Position numbers and translations under genes: made by a program
Shown here: positions 9,509 through 21,718 of the stretch, one piece after another
Numbering within the stretch: the stretch's first letter is position 1
How the letters are laid out: every line of letters begins with the position of its first letter
Notes under the pieces: model-generated
Seen by the model: only the letters and a program-made list of their open reading frames with translations
What the model was told of the DNA's origin: nothing
Databases searched by the model: none
Origin: Nitrosospira multiformis
Lineage (GTDB): Bacteria; Pseudomonadota; Gammaproteobacteria; Burkholderiales; Nitrosomonadaceae
Reading direction: 5' to 3'
Assembly: GCF_900103165.1 (NCBI RefSeq)
Contig: NZ_FNKY01000001.1
Span: 2,418,001 to 2,482,000 of the forward strand
Length of the DNA stretch: 64,000 nt

Positions 9509-12500
9509 TCAGACCCTGTCGGACGGAGATTCGGAATGCATATCAAGCGCGGCAATTTCGACCTGTACGCGGCAAAATTCACCTTCGATCTGTTCTATTA
9601 ACGCGACTGCTCCGGTCGTGTTGCCAGCTTTACCCAGCGCTTCCAGCTGCTGGGCAATATCCGCCATGTGCCGCGCACCGACGCTGCCACTCGCGCCTCT
9701 GAGCGCGTGAGCCGTCTTGCGCAGAAGCTCAGCATCGCCCCTATCCAGCGAGTTTCGTAGAATGCCGATGCGCTCAGTGCCCTCGTTCAGGAACGACATG
9801 AATATCTCACGAATCAAGGAAGGTTCCGTCGCGTCTCCCAACGCGCGCAGATTTGCAATGACTTCGGCACTCAATGCGGATGAAATATTGGGAGGAGCTG
9901 AAGATATCAGGGACGAGGAAGGGTCCGGCGTATCAACGCGGACCGTGTTTTCATTCTCTGCCTGGGTTGGCTGGGCGTCATTTTCCCGTTCCCGGTTTTT
10001 CCCTGGCCCCCATCGTTTTAAGGCGGCGGCAAAATCTTCCTGCTTCACCGGTTTACTGATGTAATCATCCATACCCGCGAGCAGGCAATACTCTTGATCT
10101 CCGTGCATGGCCTGCGCCGTTACTGCAATGATGGGAAGCCACGATTTTCCGCCGGGCCGGCGGCGAATCGCAGCAGTGGCTTCAAAGCCATCCATTTCCG
10201 GCATCTCGCAATCCATGAATACCATTTCGTAGGGATACGCCTCCACCATCTGCATGGCTTCCCTGCCATTGGCGGCGACATCCACATGGCAGCCCAGATT
10301 TCTCAGCATCATCGCCCCGACAATCTGATTGGTGACGTTATCCTCCGCCAGAAGCACTCGCATGCCAGTAAATGGGGGATTTGCACTCTCGATTATCTGT
10401 TCCTCGCAAACTTCCGGAAGGGGCTGACGATCGCTGATGAGGTCTATGGAGCGGCGGCGGCAGTATGCGTCCCAGACATTTACCAGCGTCGACAATAACT
10501 CCGATTGGCGCGCCGGCTTGACCAGGTAGGCCGAAAAACCGATTTTCTTGAGCCGCTCCCTGATATCACCCTCTTGTCCCAGCGAACTTAGCATCACCAG
10601 CTGGGTGTCGTGGAGCGAAGGGTCTGTTTTGATGGCGCGGCCCAGACTTTCCCCGTCCATTCCCGGCATTTGATAATCGAGGATGGCGATCTGATAGGGG
10701 TCACCGGCGGCATGCGCTCCACGCAGCGCCCGGAGCGCTTCCACACTGGATGCAGCGCTTCCGATGCGCATTCTCCAGACGCGGATTTGCTCTTGCAGCA
10801 CGAGACGGTTAACCGAGTTATCGTCCACAATCAGTACACGGGCACGTGCCAGTTCCACATGCGGGCTCACGGCGGCCGGTTGATTCTGCTGCAGGGGCAG
10901 GCTAAGGGTAAACCAGAACGTTGACCCCATGCCCACACGGCTCTTCGCGGCGATGGTACCCCCCATCAATTTCACTAACTGCTTGCTGATGGCCAGACCC
11001 AGGCCTGTGCCTCCATAGCGGCGCGTGGTGGAAGTATCCGCTTGCGTGAATTTATCGAAGAGGCTCTCCAATTTATCTGCCGTGATGCCCAGCCCGCTAT
11101 CCTCGACACTGATGCGGAGCTTGACCTCATCATCATCGATCGAGTCGGTTTCAACATTGATGAGAACATGACCCTTGTCAGTGAATTTGATGGCATTATT
11201 GGTCAAGTTCGTCAATATCTGACGGATACGTCCCATATCCCCGATCACATGGCGTGGCACATCCGGGGGGTAGCGCACGATCACATTCACATCATTCTTT
11301 CTCGAGGGTTGCATGGCGATCATGCCCGCTACTTCTTCAACGGCCTGAAGCAAGTCAAACGGAATAGGTGCAATCACCAGTTTACCGGCCTCGATTTTGG
11401 AGAAATCGAGAATGTCATTGATAATGGTGAGCAACGTCTCGCCGCTTGCGCGCGCCAAGCCCGCCAACTCGCGCTGCGACGCGGTTAACGAACTATTCAA
11501 AAGCAGGCCGATGGTCCCCAGCACGCCATTCATCGGCGTGCGGATTTCATGGCTCATGTTTGCCAGAAATTCGCTCTTGGCACTGCTGGCAGCCTCGGCT
11601 GCCAGCCGCGCTTTTTGCAGCTCCATCTCGATAGTCTTCCTTGCGGTGATATCCTGACCGGAAAAGTAAAATTCCTGGGTATCCGGTGTGGTGGTGATAT
11701 TCCATGAAACCCAGCGGCCAGAACCGTCCTTGCAACTCATCTGGCTTTCAAAGGAAACCGGAATACCCGTGATGAGTTTATCCAGTTCCCGGGTAGTGCT
11801 CTCGCGGGAATCGGGGGAGACGAATTCCATGAACGGCCGGGATAGCAATTCCTCCGGTGAGAAACCCAGAACCTTTTCCCAGGCGGGGTTCAAGCGTCTG
11901 AAATGACCATCGGAGCCCGAGATGGCAAGAAAATTCAAGGACTGGTCAAAGTAGCGATCGCGTTCCGTTTGCGCGGTGATAAAAGCACGGGAAAGGCTGC
12001 CTATCTCGTCGCTGGAATCAATCTCGAATTGAGAGACATGATCCATTTCTCCGATATTCCGGGTTTCGTCTTCGAGCCGAACAAGATTCTGTACTTTTCG
12101 CCGCACGACCCGGTAAGAGAGTGCCAGCCAGGCCACGATAAAAGCGAGCGTGAGAAAGACGCCGTATACATAGAAAGTGGTGCGACGTTGGGCGGCTACA
12201 ATCGCATCGAGCGTGCGGGCATCGAACAGTTCGTAGAACTCGTTCACCTGCTGCATGATTCTGGCCTTCTCGATATGGTAGTTCTCATCATGCAGTATGC
12301 GGCGGGCCAACTCGGGGTCAGGGGCTCTCCGTATGTCGAACTGATCGGTTGGGTCCCGAAAGAGTCCTTTCATTGCGTGGAATGCGCTGCGCTCCGATTG
12401 CACCAACCGGTTGGAAATATTTTCGGCCTCCGTCAGCTTGGCAAACTCTGCCGCAGTAAATCTGGACTGCTCCATCCGGGTTCGTAAGGAAATCTTCCGA

Positions 12501-12844
12501 GCTCCCGGACTGGGTTGGAAGCCGGGGTCGCCAATTATGAGATTCCAGTAGCTACGCTCGTAGTGGAGGGGCTGTTCCAGTTCGCCATTGCGGATCGCAA
12601 GTATCTGCCAATAGAAACGTTCAAACTTCGGGTCGCCGGTATCCACATAGGCTCGAGCCATAGTGGTCATGTCATCCGTCGACTGACGCAGCTCGTCAGC
12701 GACGAGGAAAGAAGTGTAGCGAACACTTTGGACCTCATCGAGTTCCTGCTGCCCGAAGAAGCGAAGTACGATAAAAAACACAAGCAGAGAAAGAAGCACC
12801 CCGGTTACGAGGTAAAAGATATGACTCAGTTTCCGGATTGTCAT
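9509..12844 (-). CDS. Hybrid sensor histidine kinase with two receivers and HPt
   Basis: The 1111-residue membrane kinase has a first helix at about 8-29, an extracytoplasmic sensor of about 190 residues, a second helix at 223-246, a HAMP-like linker, and a PAS domain at about 298-402. Then come the H box SHEIRTPMNG with phospho-acceptor H432, the ATPase with GLGITADKL and GGTGLGLAIS, receiver 1 (VLIVDDNSVNR), receiver 2 (VLLAEDNVTNQ, FMDCEMPEMDG) and a C-terminal HPt with TAHALRGASGSVGA. This is the BarA/ArcB-like multistep phosphorelay layout. The start at 12844 is chosen over the upstream frame start because AAGGAAG precedes it. The coupled diguanylate cyclase downstream suggests output through c-di-GMP. 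Confidence 0.95.
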   Translation of the reverse strand: MTIRKLSHIFYLVTGVLLSLLVFFIVLRFFGQQELDEVQSVRYTSFLVADELRQSTDDMTTMARAYVDTGDPKFERFYWQILAIRNGELEQPLHYERSYWNLIIGDPGFQPSPGARKISLRTRMEQSRFTAAEFAKLTEAENISNRLVQSERSAFHAMKGLFRDPTDQFDIRRAPDPELARRILHDENYHIEKARIMQQVNEFYELFDARTLDAIVAAQRRTTFYVYGVFLTLAFIVAWLALSYRVVRRKVQNLVRLEDETRNIGEMDHVSQFEIDSSDEIGSLSRAFITAQTERDRYFDQSLNFLAISGSDGHFRRLNPAWEKVLGFSPEELLSRPFMEFVSPDSRESTTRELDKLITGIPVSFESQMSCKDGSGRWVSWNITTTPDTQEFYFSGQDITARKTIEMELQKARLAAEAASSAKSEFLANMSHEIRTPMNGVLGTIGLLLNSSLTASQRELAGLARASGETLLTIINDILDFSKIEAGKLVIAPIPFDLLQAVEEVAGMIAMQPSRKNDVNVIVRYPPDVPRHVIGDMGRIRQILTNLTNNAIKFTDKGHVLINVETDSIDDDEVKLRISVEDSGLGITADKLESLFDKFTQADTSTTRRYGGTGLGLAISKQLVKLMGGTIAAKSRVGMGSTFWFTLSLPLQQNQPAAVSPHVELARARVLIVDDNSVNRLVLQEQIRVWRMRIGSAASSVEALRALRGAHAAGDPYQIAILDYQMPGMDGESLGRAIKTDPSLHDTQLVMLSSLGQEGDIRERLKKIGFSAYLVKPARQSELLSTLVNVWDAYCRRRSIDLISDRQPLPEVCEEQIIESANPPFTGMRVLLAEDNVTNQIVGAMMLRNLGCHVDVAANGREAMQMVEAYPYEMVFMDCEMPEMDGFEATAAIRRRPGGKSWLPIIAVTAQAMHGDQEYCLLAGMDDYISKPVKQEDFAAALKRWGPGKNRERENDAQPTQAENENTVRVDTPDPSSSLISSAPPNISSALSAEVIANLRALGDATEPSLIREIFMSFLNEGTERIGILRNSLDRGDAELLRKTAHALRGASGSVGARHMADIAQQLEALGKAGNTTGAVALIEQIEGEFCRVQVEIAALDMHSESPSDRV

Positions 12845-13350
12845 GATTCTTCCTTGGGTACGGGTCCACCGCGCGCAAAAAATTCGGAGCAAGCTGTGCT
12901 TGCCGGTAGCGCCCCAGGCCGGGCTTCAATTCGATATTCCACCGCCCCGGATCAACGCAACTGCTGTCGGTATGTGCCGTACGGTCAGGATGGAGCCATG
13001 TTCCTTACTTAATGAATGCGCACTACTTTCCAGGCAGATATTGTGACAGCGGACTGGACGCACAATCCACATGCAAGCAGGTTTGCAAATCTGGCAAATC
13101 TACCAGATGGCTCGCAAGCTGAACCGCTTCCTTATGCCCGTGATGCAGTCAGCCATTAAATAACAAAGGGCTATTCATGAATAGCTGTAACATTTTACAG
13201 GTGTGTTGCGGGATCCTGAATTGGCCCCGTATTGAAGACATAAACCAACTTGTGGACGATGTCGCTGGATATGCAGTCGCCACATCCCCGCGTGCCCCCA
13301 CGTGCCATGGGCCACGTGAGCAATCCGCAGAGACGCGTCCCGGGCTCTCA
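12845..13350. other. Intergenic region between N-ATPase operon end and kinase gene
   Basis: No gene is supported. It must carry the kinase promoter and the operon end. Notable sequences are the short palindrome CTATTCATGAATAG near 13171-13184 and directly beside it CTGTAA-CATT-TTACAG at 13185-13200. Confidence 0.5.
13185..13200. promoter_or_regulatory. Candidate operator CTGTAA-N4-TTACAG, copy 1
   Basis: Perfect six-base inverted half-sites are separated by CATT. The same half-sites and spacing occur at 22218-22233 ahead of the tyrosinase gene. The site is about 340 bases upstream of the kinase start and 150 bases past atpG. A transcription factor site is inference. Confidence 0.4.
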
Positions 13351-14298
13351 TCAATCCCATCTATCCACCGGCCGCCTTGCCTGCTCCACCCCAGCCAGCG
13401 CTTCCACTCCGGATATGACATCAAATAATTCCTCGTCGATCTTGCTTTGGCGCAGGCGATAAAACATCTGGTGAAGATCCGCGCTCAATTGGTCGATATT
13501 CTTTTCGGCGCGCTCCATTGCCGCCAGGCGGCTCGCATTCTCGCTTGCGAGGGACTCAGCGCAGGCGCGGAAAAGTGAGACGAACAGGTACTCTCGAACG
13601 AGCGCTTGCAGCGTTGCGGGACTGCCGCCCATTACCTCCGGCAGATTCTTCGTTGGCCAGGGAAGGCTGGCAAGGTCGCGCCGCCAGGCTGCGTCCAGGG
13701 GCAGCAGGCGCTGATGGACCGGCGCATACACCGCCCCCGCTCTGGAGCTGTTATAAAAGAGATAAAGCTGCGACATTTCATTCGTGCCCTCCCTTTTCCA
13801 CTGGACATCGCCGTCTACCTGTTCCGGCACCAGCATTTGAAACAGAATCTGCCCCACCAGCGGGGTGATGGTCCTGATCGAAAGCGGAACAGCGAGAAGC
13901 CCCGCCAGCGGCATGCCAGTGAGTGCCAGCCGGTCATGCACGCGCTCGCCTACCGCCCAGATCTTTTTTTTGCCCGGCAGAGCCGCCAGCGTCTGGACGG
14001 CATAATCGGCCACGACATCGTTGAATTGACCCACCAGCCCCTGATCCGAGCCAAACACCACCGCGCCCATTATGCCCACATCTTTTTTCCGCCCCGCCGC
14101 TCCTGTCGCGGATCCGCTTGTGCGGAAGCAGACGCTCAAACCAAGCTGTACAGTATGATGATACCCATCCAGCGCATGCACCGATTTCTCATATTGTCCA
14201 ATGCTCGCCGCCGCCAGCGCCTTCATGGTGCTAACCACTGCGCGCAGATCTCTGGCTCCTTCGATTTTCCGGCGCAGGCTCGCGGTGGTATCGCTCAT
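13351..14298 (-). CDS. atpG: N-ATPase gamma subunit
   Basis: The 315-residue product is the rotor shaft of the N-type F1 part. The N-terminal [26 protein letters not shown] and the C-terminal helix ending [21 protein letters not shown] are the two coiled-coil arms typical of gamma. The middle is diverged from housekeeping gamma, as is usual in N-ATPases. It is the last gene of the nine-gene operon and overlaps atpA by four bases (ATGA), so translation is coupled. No T-rich terminator is obvious just downstream. Confidence 0.95.
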   Translation of the reverse strand: MSDTTASLRRKIEGARDLRAVVSTMKALAAASIGQYEKSVHALDGYHHTVQLGLSVCFRTSGSATGAAGRKKDVGIMGAVVFGSDQGLVGQFNDVVADYAVQTLAALPGKKKIWAVGERVHDRLALTGMPLAGLLAVPLSIRTITPLVGQILFQMLVPEQVDGDVQWKREGTNEMSQLYLFYNSSRAGAVYAPVHQRLLPLDAAWRRDLASLPWPTKNLPEVMGGSPATLQALVREYLFVSLFRACAESLASENASRLAAMERAEKNIDQLSADLHQMFYRLRQSKIDEELFDVISGVEALAGVEQARRPVDRWD

Positions 14299-15893
14299 GA
14301 CGTTTCCTGCCCGGAATCGGCATTGGGTTCGATCTCAAACTCAGCCTCGGGTTCTGGCTCTGGTGCGGGCTGAAATCCGGTCAGTGCCTTGCGGGCGATT
14401 CGCAGTACCCATTCGCGATCTTCGTCACTCAGATTTGCGGCGGTTTCGATGCGTGCACGTACCTCGGATGGAATATCCGCCACCGCCTCCCTTATAGCCT
14501 GCTCGGCATCCACCATGCGGTCGAGCGGCACATCGTCAAACAGCCTGGCGGTCAGCGCCAGCAGCACGGCAATCTGTTCAGGCACGGCAACCGGGGTGGA
14601 TTCAGGCTGCTTGAGACAGGCACGGATGCGCCGCCCGTGTTCGATAGTCTCCCGGGTATCCTCATCCAGCCTGGCGCCAAAGCGGGCAAAGGTTTCCAGT
14701 TCTTCAAACTGTGCGTAATCAAGCTTCAGATCACCCGCCACCGCGCGGTAAGCACCGCGCTGAGCCTTGCCGCCAACGCGCGAAACGGATTTTCCGGCAT
14801 CGATGGCGGGCAGCACGCCCAATTCAAATAATGACGGAGAGAGGTAGATCTGGCCATCGGTGATGGAAATCAGGTTGGTGGGAATATAGGCGGAAATATC
14901 CTGCGCTTCCGTTTCGACAATCGGCAGCGCGGTCAACGAACCGCCACCAAGCGAGTCGCACAGATGCGTAGCACGCTCCAGCAGGCGCGAATGTATATAA
15001 AAAATGTCACCGGGATAAGCTTCGCGCCCCGGCGGCCGGCGCAGCAACAGGGAGAGCTCGCGGTAGGCGCGCGCGTGGTGGGTCAAATCATCGTACACGA
15101 TCAGAACATCGCGGCCCTGCTCCATGAAATATTCCGCTATGCTGGTCGCGGCATAGGGTGCGATATAGGCGAGGCCGGGAGGGTCGTCGCCTTCCGTTAC
15201 CACGACGACGGTATACTCCATCGCGCCTTTTTCGCGCAGGGTGGCAACCACTCTTGCGACACCCGATGCACGCTGTCCGATAGCGCAATAAACACACAGT
15301 ACATTCTGGTCTTGTTGATTGAGTATCGTGTCGAGTGCGATGGCGGTCTTGCCTGTCTGCCGGTCGCCCAGAATCAACTCGCGCTGACCGCGGCCCACAG
15401 GGATAAGCGCATCGATAACCTTGATGCCGGTTTGCAGGGGCGCCGTGACGGCTGCGCGGTCCATGATGTGCGGGGCGGTGCGTTCGATCGGCAGGCGCCG
15501 GGTGGAAATGACCGGCGCTTTGCCGTCGAGCGGACGCCCCAGTGGATCGACAACTCGTCCGATCAGCTTGTCGCTCACCGGCACATCCATGACGTGCTCT
15601 CTGCGCTCGACTTCATCGCCGGTATGCAATTGCGAGTAGTCGTCGAGCAGAATCACACCGATTTCATTTTCCTCAACATTGAATGCTATGCCGTATGAAT
15701 CACCGGGAAACTTCAGCACTTCCTCGAAACCCACGCCGGGAAGGCCGGACACTTTTGCGATACCGGAGGCGATACTCGTGATAGCGCCTGTCTCGCGCAA
15801 TGAAAGTTGCGGCGTCCAGGCTTGCCGTGCTTGCGCTATTTGTGCGAATGCACTATCGAAGATACTTTGCAGATTCTTGGCGGGCATTTTCAT
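14295..15893 (-). CDS. atpA: N-ATPase alpha subunit
   Basis: The 532-residue protein is a full-length alpha subunit. It has the beta-barrel start ([18 protein letters not shown]), Walker A GDRQTGKT at about residues 173-180, [31 protein letters not shown] and [10 protein letters not shown]. It forms the catalytic hexamer with beta. An acidic C-terminal extension rich in Pro-Glu repeats ([18 protein letters not shown]) is not part of the standard subunit. It lies sixteen bases after atpF and overlaps atpG. Confidence 0.97.
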   Translation of the reverse strand: MKMPAKNLQSIFDSAFAQIAQARQAWTPQLSLRETGAITSIASGIAKVSGLPGVGFEEVLKFPGDSYGIAFNVEENEIGVILLDDYSQLHTGDEVERREHVMDVPVSDKLIGRVVDPLGRPLDGKAPVISTRRLPIERTAPHIMDRAAVTAPLQTGIKVIDALIPVGRGQRELILGDRQTGKTAIALDTILNQQDQNVLCVYCAIGQRASGVARVVATLREKGAMEYTVVVVTEGDDPPGLAYIAPYAATSIAEYFMEQGRDVLIVYDDLTHHARAYRELSLLLRRPPGREAYPGDIFYIHSRLLERATHLCDSLGGGSLTALPIVETEAQDISAYIPTNLISITDGQIYLSPSLFELGVLPAIDAGKSVSRVGGKAQRGAYRAVAGDLKLDYAQFEELETFARFGARLDEDTRETIEHGRRIRACLKQPESTPVAVPEQIAVLLALTARLFDDVPLDRMVDAEQAIREAVADIPSEVRARIETAANLSDEDREWVLRIARKALTGFQPAPEPEPEAEFEIEPNADSGQETS

Positions 15894-15909
15894 TGGCTTA
15901 ACGGAGATT

Positions 15910-16848
15910 TCAAGTCCGGGGCTTCAATACCGTCACTTTTTCCTGCCCTTTATTTCTTTCCTTAGCGCTACGATCCGTTTCAGATCGGGCTTCAGCATCA
16001 GAGCTGGATTCAGATTCCAGCTCGCCTTCAACATGATTTTTCAGCAGTCTGCCTATCTCCTTTTCCAGCGATGAGAGATAACCCGCGATACTCCATGCCA
16101 CCTTATGTCCATGCGTGACGAGTTCAATGCCGCCGATCAGTTCCGGTTCGGTCGCAAACTGGACGGAAATATCCGCACCCAGGCTTTCCCTGATCACGGC
16201 GGCAATCGCCTCCTGCTGCGCCGCGGGCAGATCAAATGCGCTGCGAACCAGAACACTGGCTGCCGTTGCTCCCATTCCCGCCGTTGCCAATACCGCCGGT
16301 GCCGATATGGCTGCCGAAGGCGGCGGCGTCCTGATAGTCGAGGCCAGCCGCGCCTTCTCGTTTGGACTCAACTCGCGCATGCGCCCGATAAAGGCTTCCG
16401 CGATATGCGCCTCGAGAGTGGTATTGGCGAGATCGGCCAGCACCTTGCGGGCAATGGCGAATACTTCCGTGCCTATTCGCCGGGTGAGCGTTTCGCTCAG
16501 GCTTTGGTATTCGCGTCTCAATGCCTCTTCCCGTCTGGTACGCAAGTTATCCGCATCCTCCCGTGCGGCGGCGATCAATCGCCGGCGCTCGGTGCGCGCC
16601 TCGGCCGAAGCCTTGCTCAAAAGCGCGGCCCGCTGCTGCTCAAATTCATCATGCTTGTGCTGAAACGCATTTCGCTCTTTCTCAGCTTCCGTTTTTTTCG
16701 CATCGGCATCGGCGAGTTCCGCCGCAATCCGCTGCTCTCTCGCATCAAGGGCCTTGAGGATGGGTTTATAAAAAAAGCGCTTCAACAACCATACCAGAAT
16801 GAGGAAGTTGACGACTTGCGCAATAACGGTGAACCAGTCGATCAGCAC
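15910..16848 (-). CDS. atpF: N-ATPase b subunit with delta-like C-terminal domain
   Basis: The 312-residue stator begins with one membrane helix ([23 protein letters not shown]), then a long charged coiled coil to about residue 165. The part from about 205 ([22 protein letters not shown] ... [27 protein letters not shown]) resembles the C-terminal domain of the delta subunit. That explains why the operon lacks a separate atpH: the stator is a b-delta fusion, a known trait of N-ATPases. The start is GTG at 16848, three bases after the atpE stop, so coupling is likely. The C-terminus is Glu/Ser-rich. Confidence 0.93.
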   Translation of the reverse strand: MLIDWFTVIAQVVNFLILVWLLKRFFYKPILKALDAREQRIAAELADADAKKTEAEKERNAFQHKHDEFEQQRAALLSKASAEARTERRRLIAAAREDADNLRTRREEALRREYQSLSETLTRRIGTEVFAIARKVLADLANTTLEAHIAEAFIGRMRELSPNEKARLASTIRTPPPSAAISAPAVLATAGMGATAASVLVRSAFDLPAAQQEAIAAVIRESLGADISVQFATEPELIGGIELVTHGHKVAWSIAGYLSSLEKEIGRLLKNHVEGELESESSSDAEARSETDRSAKERNKGQEKVTVLKPRT

Positions 16849-16851
16849 GGA

Positions 16852-17133
16852 TTATTTTCCCGCAGCCTGTGCAATAACATGGTTCCAGAAGGGGTTGGCG
16901 AAAATGAGGATCATGGAAACCACGAAACAGTAAATGGCCAGCGACTCGATGATCGCCAGGCCGACGAATAACGTGCGGGTGATGGTCGCAGAGGCATCGG
17001 GTTGCTGCGCCAGCGATGTCAGCGCCGTGGCAACCGCCTTGCCTTCGCCCAGCGCCGGACCGATCACGCCGACGCTGATCGTCAGACCGGCCGCGAGAAT
17101 CGATACGATTGCGATGAGGGTCATGCTGTCCAT
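16852..17133 (-). CDS. atpE: N-ATPase c subunit
   Basis: This 93-residue two-helix hairpin protein has a strong AAGGAG ribosome site. The second helix carries the ion-binding carboxylate E63 followed by S64 and Y68 (AIIESLAIY), as in Na+-binding rings. In the first helix E30 (GPALGEGK) stands where Na+-type rings usually have Gln. Two carboxylates per hairpin are typical of N-ATPase rings; I recall the Burkholderia pseudomallei ring being reported as proton-specific, so ion choice cannot be read with certainty from sequence. An unusual 263-base gap with a family A hairpin separates it from atpB. Confidence 0.96.
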   Translation of the reverse strand: MDSMTLIAIVSILAAGLTISVGVIGPALGEGKAVATALTSLAQQPDASATITRTLFVGLAIIESLAIYCFVVSMILIFANPFWNHVIAQAAGK

Positions 17134-17213
17134 AGTTTCTCCTTATGCTTATGGGTATCTGTAATGATGAATTTGGCTCCGATTCGATTTACGAATTCCC
17201 TATGATTCATAGT

Positions 17214-17338
17214 AGGATGGGTGAAGCAAAGCGCAACCCATCATCCCAGCTTATTCCATATCTCCCCTTATTCCCTATCTCGCAAACCTCGCTAATCAGG
17301 TTTGGTTTTGATGGGTTGCGCTTCACTTCACCCATCCT
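17214..17338. repeat. Dispersed hairpin repeat family A, copy 2, inside the N-ATPase operon
   Basis: AGGATGGGTGAAGC at the left end and GCTTCAC-like TTCACCCATCCT at the right end form inverted arms of about 28 bases around an AT-richer loop. The element fills the only long gap in the operon, between atpB and atpE. Compared with the other copies, the arms read GTGAAGC instead of GTGGAGC. Confidence 0.88.
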
Positions 17339-17396
17339 GCAAAATTCATATCCATTCTGCATAAATACTAAGACGGATTCATGAGCATAATCTTTA

Positions 17397-18140
17397 TCAT
17401 TTGATTTTCTGGCCCTTTCCCGCACCCGGTACTCCGGGTTCCGTCGCGCCATGATTGCGGCGGCTGGCATGATCGGCATGGTCGGAGGTGGCGGCCGCAA
17501 TATAAACCGTGGCCAGAATACTGAAAATATAAGCCTGCACCATGCCCGTCACCAAGCCGAGCGCGCTCATGACGATCGGAAAGATAAACGGCGTGATGGT
17601 CAGCAGGATCGCGAGAATCATCGTTCCGCTCATCATGTTGCCAAACAGGCGAATAGCCAGCGCCAGCGTGCGCGAGAACTCGCCGATGATGTTGAATGGC
17701 AGCATGAGGGGCGTCGGTTTGAGATAGGAACGAAGGTAGCCGCCCAATCCCTGCTCTTTTATGCCGTATATCGGCACGGCGATAAAGACGCAGATCGCCA
17801 GCGCCGTGGTGGTTGAAAGCGAGCCGGTCGGCGGCTCATAACCGGGAATAATGGTACAGAGGCTTGCCGCCGCGACAAATACAAACAGCGTGCCAAGAAA
17901 ACCGAAGTATATCTGCGGCTGGCGCAAGCCCACTTCTTTAATCTGGTTGCGGATGGCGATAAAGACGATTTCCAGCAGATTCTGCCAGCGGGAACGTTCC
18001 AGCCCGATGGAGAGCTTGCGGGTAATGGCTTTTGAACCCGCGGCCAGCACAAACATCAATACCCAGGTATAAACAATCGTGGCATTCAGCTTCAGGAAGC
18101 CATATTCCCAGAAGACGATATGGTCGGGACTAAGGTGCAT
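17397..18140 (-). CDS. atpB: N-ATPase a subunit
   Basis: This is a 247-residue integral membrane stator subunit. I start at ATG 18140 (MHLSPDHIVFWEYGF), because the longer frame begins with arginine-rich sequence that lies over atpR. Key features are QNLLEIVFIAIRNQIKEV, the essential stator arginine in LALAIRLFGNMMSGT, and a final helix ending ATVYIAAATSDHADH. The last 25 residues are a hydrophilic tail that may be an extension. It overlaps atpR by eleven bases. Confidence 0.95.
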   Translation of the reverse strand: MHLSPDHIVFWEYGFLKLNATIVYTWVLMFVLAAGSKAITRKLSIGLERSRWQNLLEIVFIAIRNQIKEVGLRQPQIYFGFLGTLFVFVAAASLCTIIPGYEPPTGSLSTTTALAICVFIAVPIYGIKEQGLGGYLRSYLKPTPLMLPFNIIGEFSRTLALAIRLFGNMMSGTMILAILLTITPFIFPIVMSALGLVTGMVQAYIFSILATVYIAAATSDHADHASRRNHGATEPGVPGAGKGQKIK

Positions 18141-18486
18141 GGCTGGCCTCCCGCACTGGCTTTCCCGCTGGCGGTTCAGTGGGTAATCCAGCGGGCAAAA
18201 ACGCGGATAAAGGAACCGGAAGAAGCCGCGTCGCAGCCAGCCGCGCGATGATGAATCCGAGCAGGCCCGCAAGCAGCGTTTTCCAGCCATCCCCCGGCAG
18301 GCCCAGCAGAAAATAGAAACCCGTCATGACGACGCCTATCCGCAGCAGCATGCTGCCCATGAACCAGAGACCCGCCCGGCTGGATGAAATGCCGTGGCGC
18401 ACCGTCCACCACAGGCCGCCGAAGAAAATCGCCCCCAAAAGAATACCCGTCACCACCGCTAATGCCGGACTCCATAATTCACTCAT
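18130..18486 (-). CDS. atpR: N-ATPase accessory membrane protein AtpR
   Basis: The 118-residue protein has three predicted membrane helices (ALAVVTGILLGAIFFGGLWWTV, LWFMGSMLLRIGVVMTGFYFLLG, LLAGLLGFIIARLAATRLL). Its place between atpQ and atpB identifies it as AtpR, a protein unique to N-ATPase operons and thought to help assemble the c ring. The arginine inside a membrane helix (LLRIGVV) is notable. It overlaps atpQ by four bases. Confidence 0.9.
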   Translation of the reverse strand: MSELWSPALAVVTGILLGAIFFGGLWWTVRHGISSSRAGLWFMGSMLLRIGVVMTGFYFLLGLPGDGWKTLLAGLLGFIIARLAATRLLPVPLSAFLPAGLPTEPPAGKPVREASHAP

Positions 18487-18858
18487 CGCAATTTCTCCTT
18501 TTCGGGTTCCTCCCGCTCCTCATGGGTTTCCTTATCTTCCTTGTCTACCCAATACCAGGCATTCACACAGCCGATGATCAGACCGATAAACAACAGCATC
18601 AGCGTCCAGGAATGTTTCATGGGGACGTGTTGATCCAGCCAGACACCCAACGCCGCGCCAGCCAGCGTCGGCACCACCACTGACCAGCCCACCAGCCCTA
18701 TCATACCCAGCCCCGACCAGACCGTCTGGGTACCCCGGCGCCGCGCCTTGAGCTTGCGCGCCGCCCTGACGCCCACCCGCCGGCTTAATTCCGGCTCGCT
18801 CCCGCCTGTGATGATTGTCTTTCCAGCTTTTCCCCCCCTCGCTTTCTCCCCCGATTCC

Positions 18859-18866
<8 letters not shown>
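18483..18866 (-). CDS. atpQ: N-ATPase accessory membrane protein AtpQ (AtpI-like)
   Basis: The 127-residue protein has a very basic N-terminus and two membrane helices (GLGMIGLVGWSVVVPTLAGAALGVWLD, WTLMLLFIGLIIGCVNAWYWV) followed by a Glu/Lys tail. This is the AtpI-like pattern of AtpQ. I prefer ATG 18866 (MSKESGE), which overlaps the end of atpC by eight bases, over a TTG start five codons upstream. Confidence 0.88.
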
Positions 18867-20981
<2,115 letters not shown>

Positions 20982-21157
20982 GAGATAACTACATACTTTA
21001 TGTATAGCATGCTTAATACGATAGTTATAGTTTCGCAGGGTTAGCGCGACGTAACCCAACGAAAAGCTGCGATGAAATCCTGTCCTGTTCCAAACACGAT
21101 GGCCGAAATTTTTTATTCGCTGTATTCTTATATCTTCCCCATCAATGAGAACGAAAA
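20982..21157. other. Leader region of crcB
   Basis: This stretch contains a GGGTTAGCGCGACGTAACCC inverted repeat near 21038-21057 that resembles the arms of family A. I looked for a fluoride riboswitch and could not match its conserved parts convincingly. The ribosome site before 21158 is weak. Confidence 0.4.
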
Positions 21158-21544
21158 ATGGGCATCTATGCGGTAACGGCGGTGGGAGCGGGTGCGGCCT
21201 TGGGGGCATGGCTGCGCTGGTGGTTTGGCATCATCCTGAATCCGGTATTTCCCACCCTTCCTTTCGGCACTCTGGCTGCCAATTTAACCGGCGGTTATCT
21301 CGTCGGCATGGCGGTTGAATATTTTCATCACAACACGATGCTGCCACCCGAAGCACGGCTGTTCGCCATCACCGGATTTCTTGGCGGATTGACCACTTTT
21401 TCCACTTTTTCCGCTGAAACAGTTACGCTGTTGTTGCGCGAGCAATATGGCTGGGCTTGCGTTATCATTTTTTTACATCTGGCAGGTTCCATTGCCATGA
21501 CGATACTGGGAATAGTGACGATCAAATGGCTGGCGCAGTCCTAG
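21158..21544 (+). CDS. crcB: Fluoride channel CrcB/FluC
   Basis: The 128-residue protein with four membrane helices has the Fluc motifs: GAALGAWLRWWFG, GTLAANLTGGYLVG with the polar-track Asn, and GFLGGLTTFSTFSAE with the two phenylalanines that line the fluoride path. It works as a dual-topology dimer exporting fluoride. It is followed at 21719 by a DUF190 gene, a common companion, with a family B repeat between them. Confidence 0.95.
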   Translation: MGIYAVTAVGAGAALGAWLRWWFGIILNPVFPTLPFGTLAANLTGGYLVGMAVEYFHHNTMLPPEARLFAITGFLGGLTTFSTFSAETVTLLLREQYGWACVIIFLHLAGSIAMTILGIVTIKWLAQS

Positions 21545-21665
21545 CAGCCTGTCGGACTTGAAGAATCGAAGCGAAAAAAATGGTTGGGCGAGGACAGATT
21601 TTGACGATTTTGCAGGCCAATAGTTGTTCTATTGGTCAAAAAAGCGGCGAAATATGGACCGGCCA
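21544..21665. repeat. Dispersed repeat family B, copy 2
   Basis: GCAGCCTGTCGG, the GGACAGATTTTGACGATTTTG block, the CCAATAG/CTATTGG inverted repeat and AAAAAAGCGGCGAAATATGGACC match the copy at 1686-1800. It begins at the last base of the crcB stop codon and separates crcB from its DUF190 partner. Confidence 0.8.
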
Positions 21666-21718
21666 GATCAATAAGAAAGAATAATGAGGGAGTAAACAGG
21701 AGTAAGTGGGAGATCAAC

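Noticed and set aside
20982-21157. Fluoride riboswitch before crcB
   Set aside because: Could not match the conserved GGCGATGG and CTGATG elements in order; only short chance matches.
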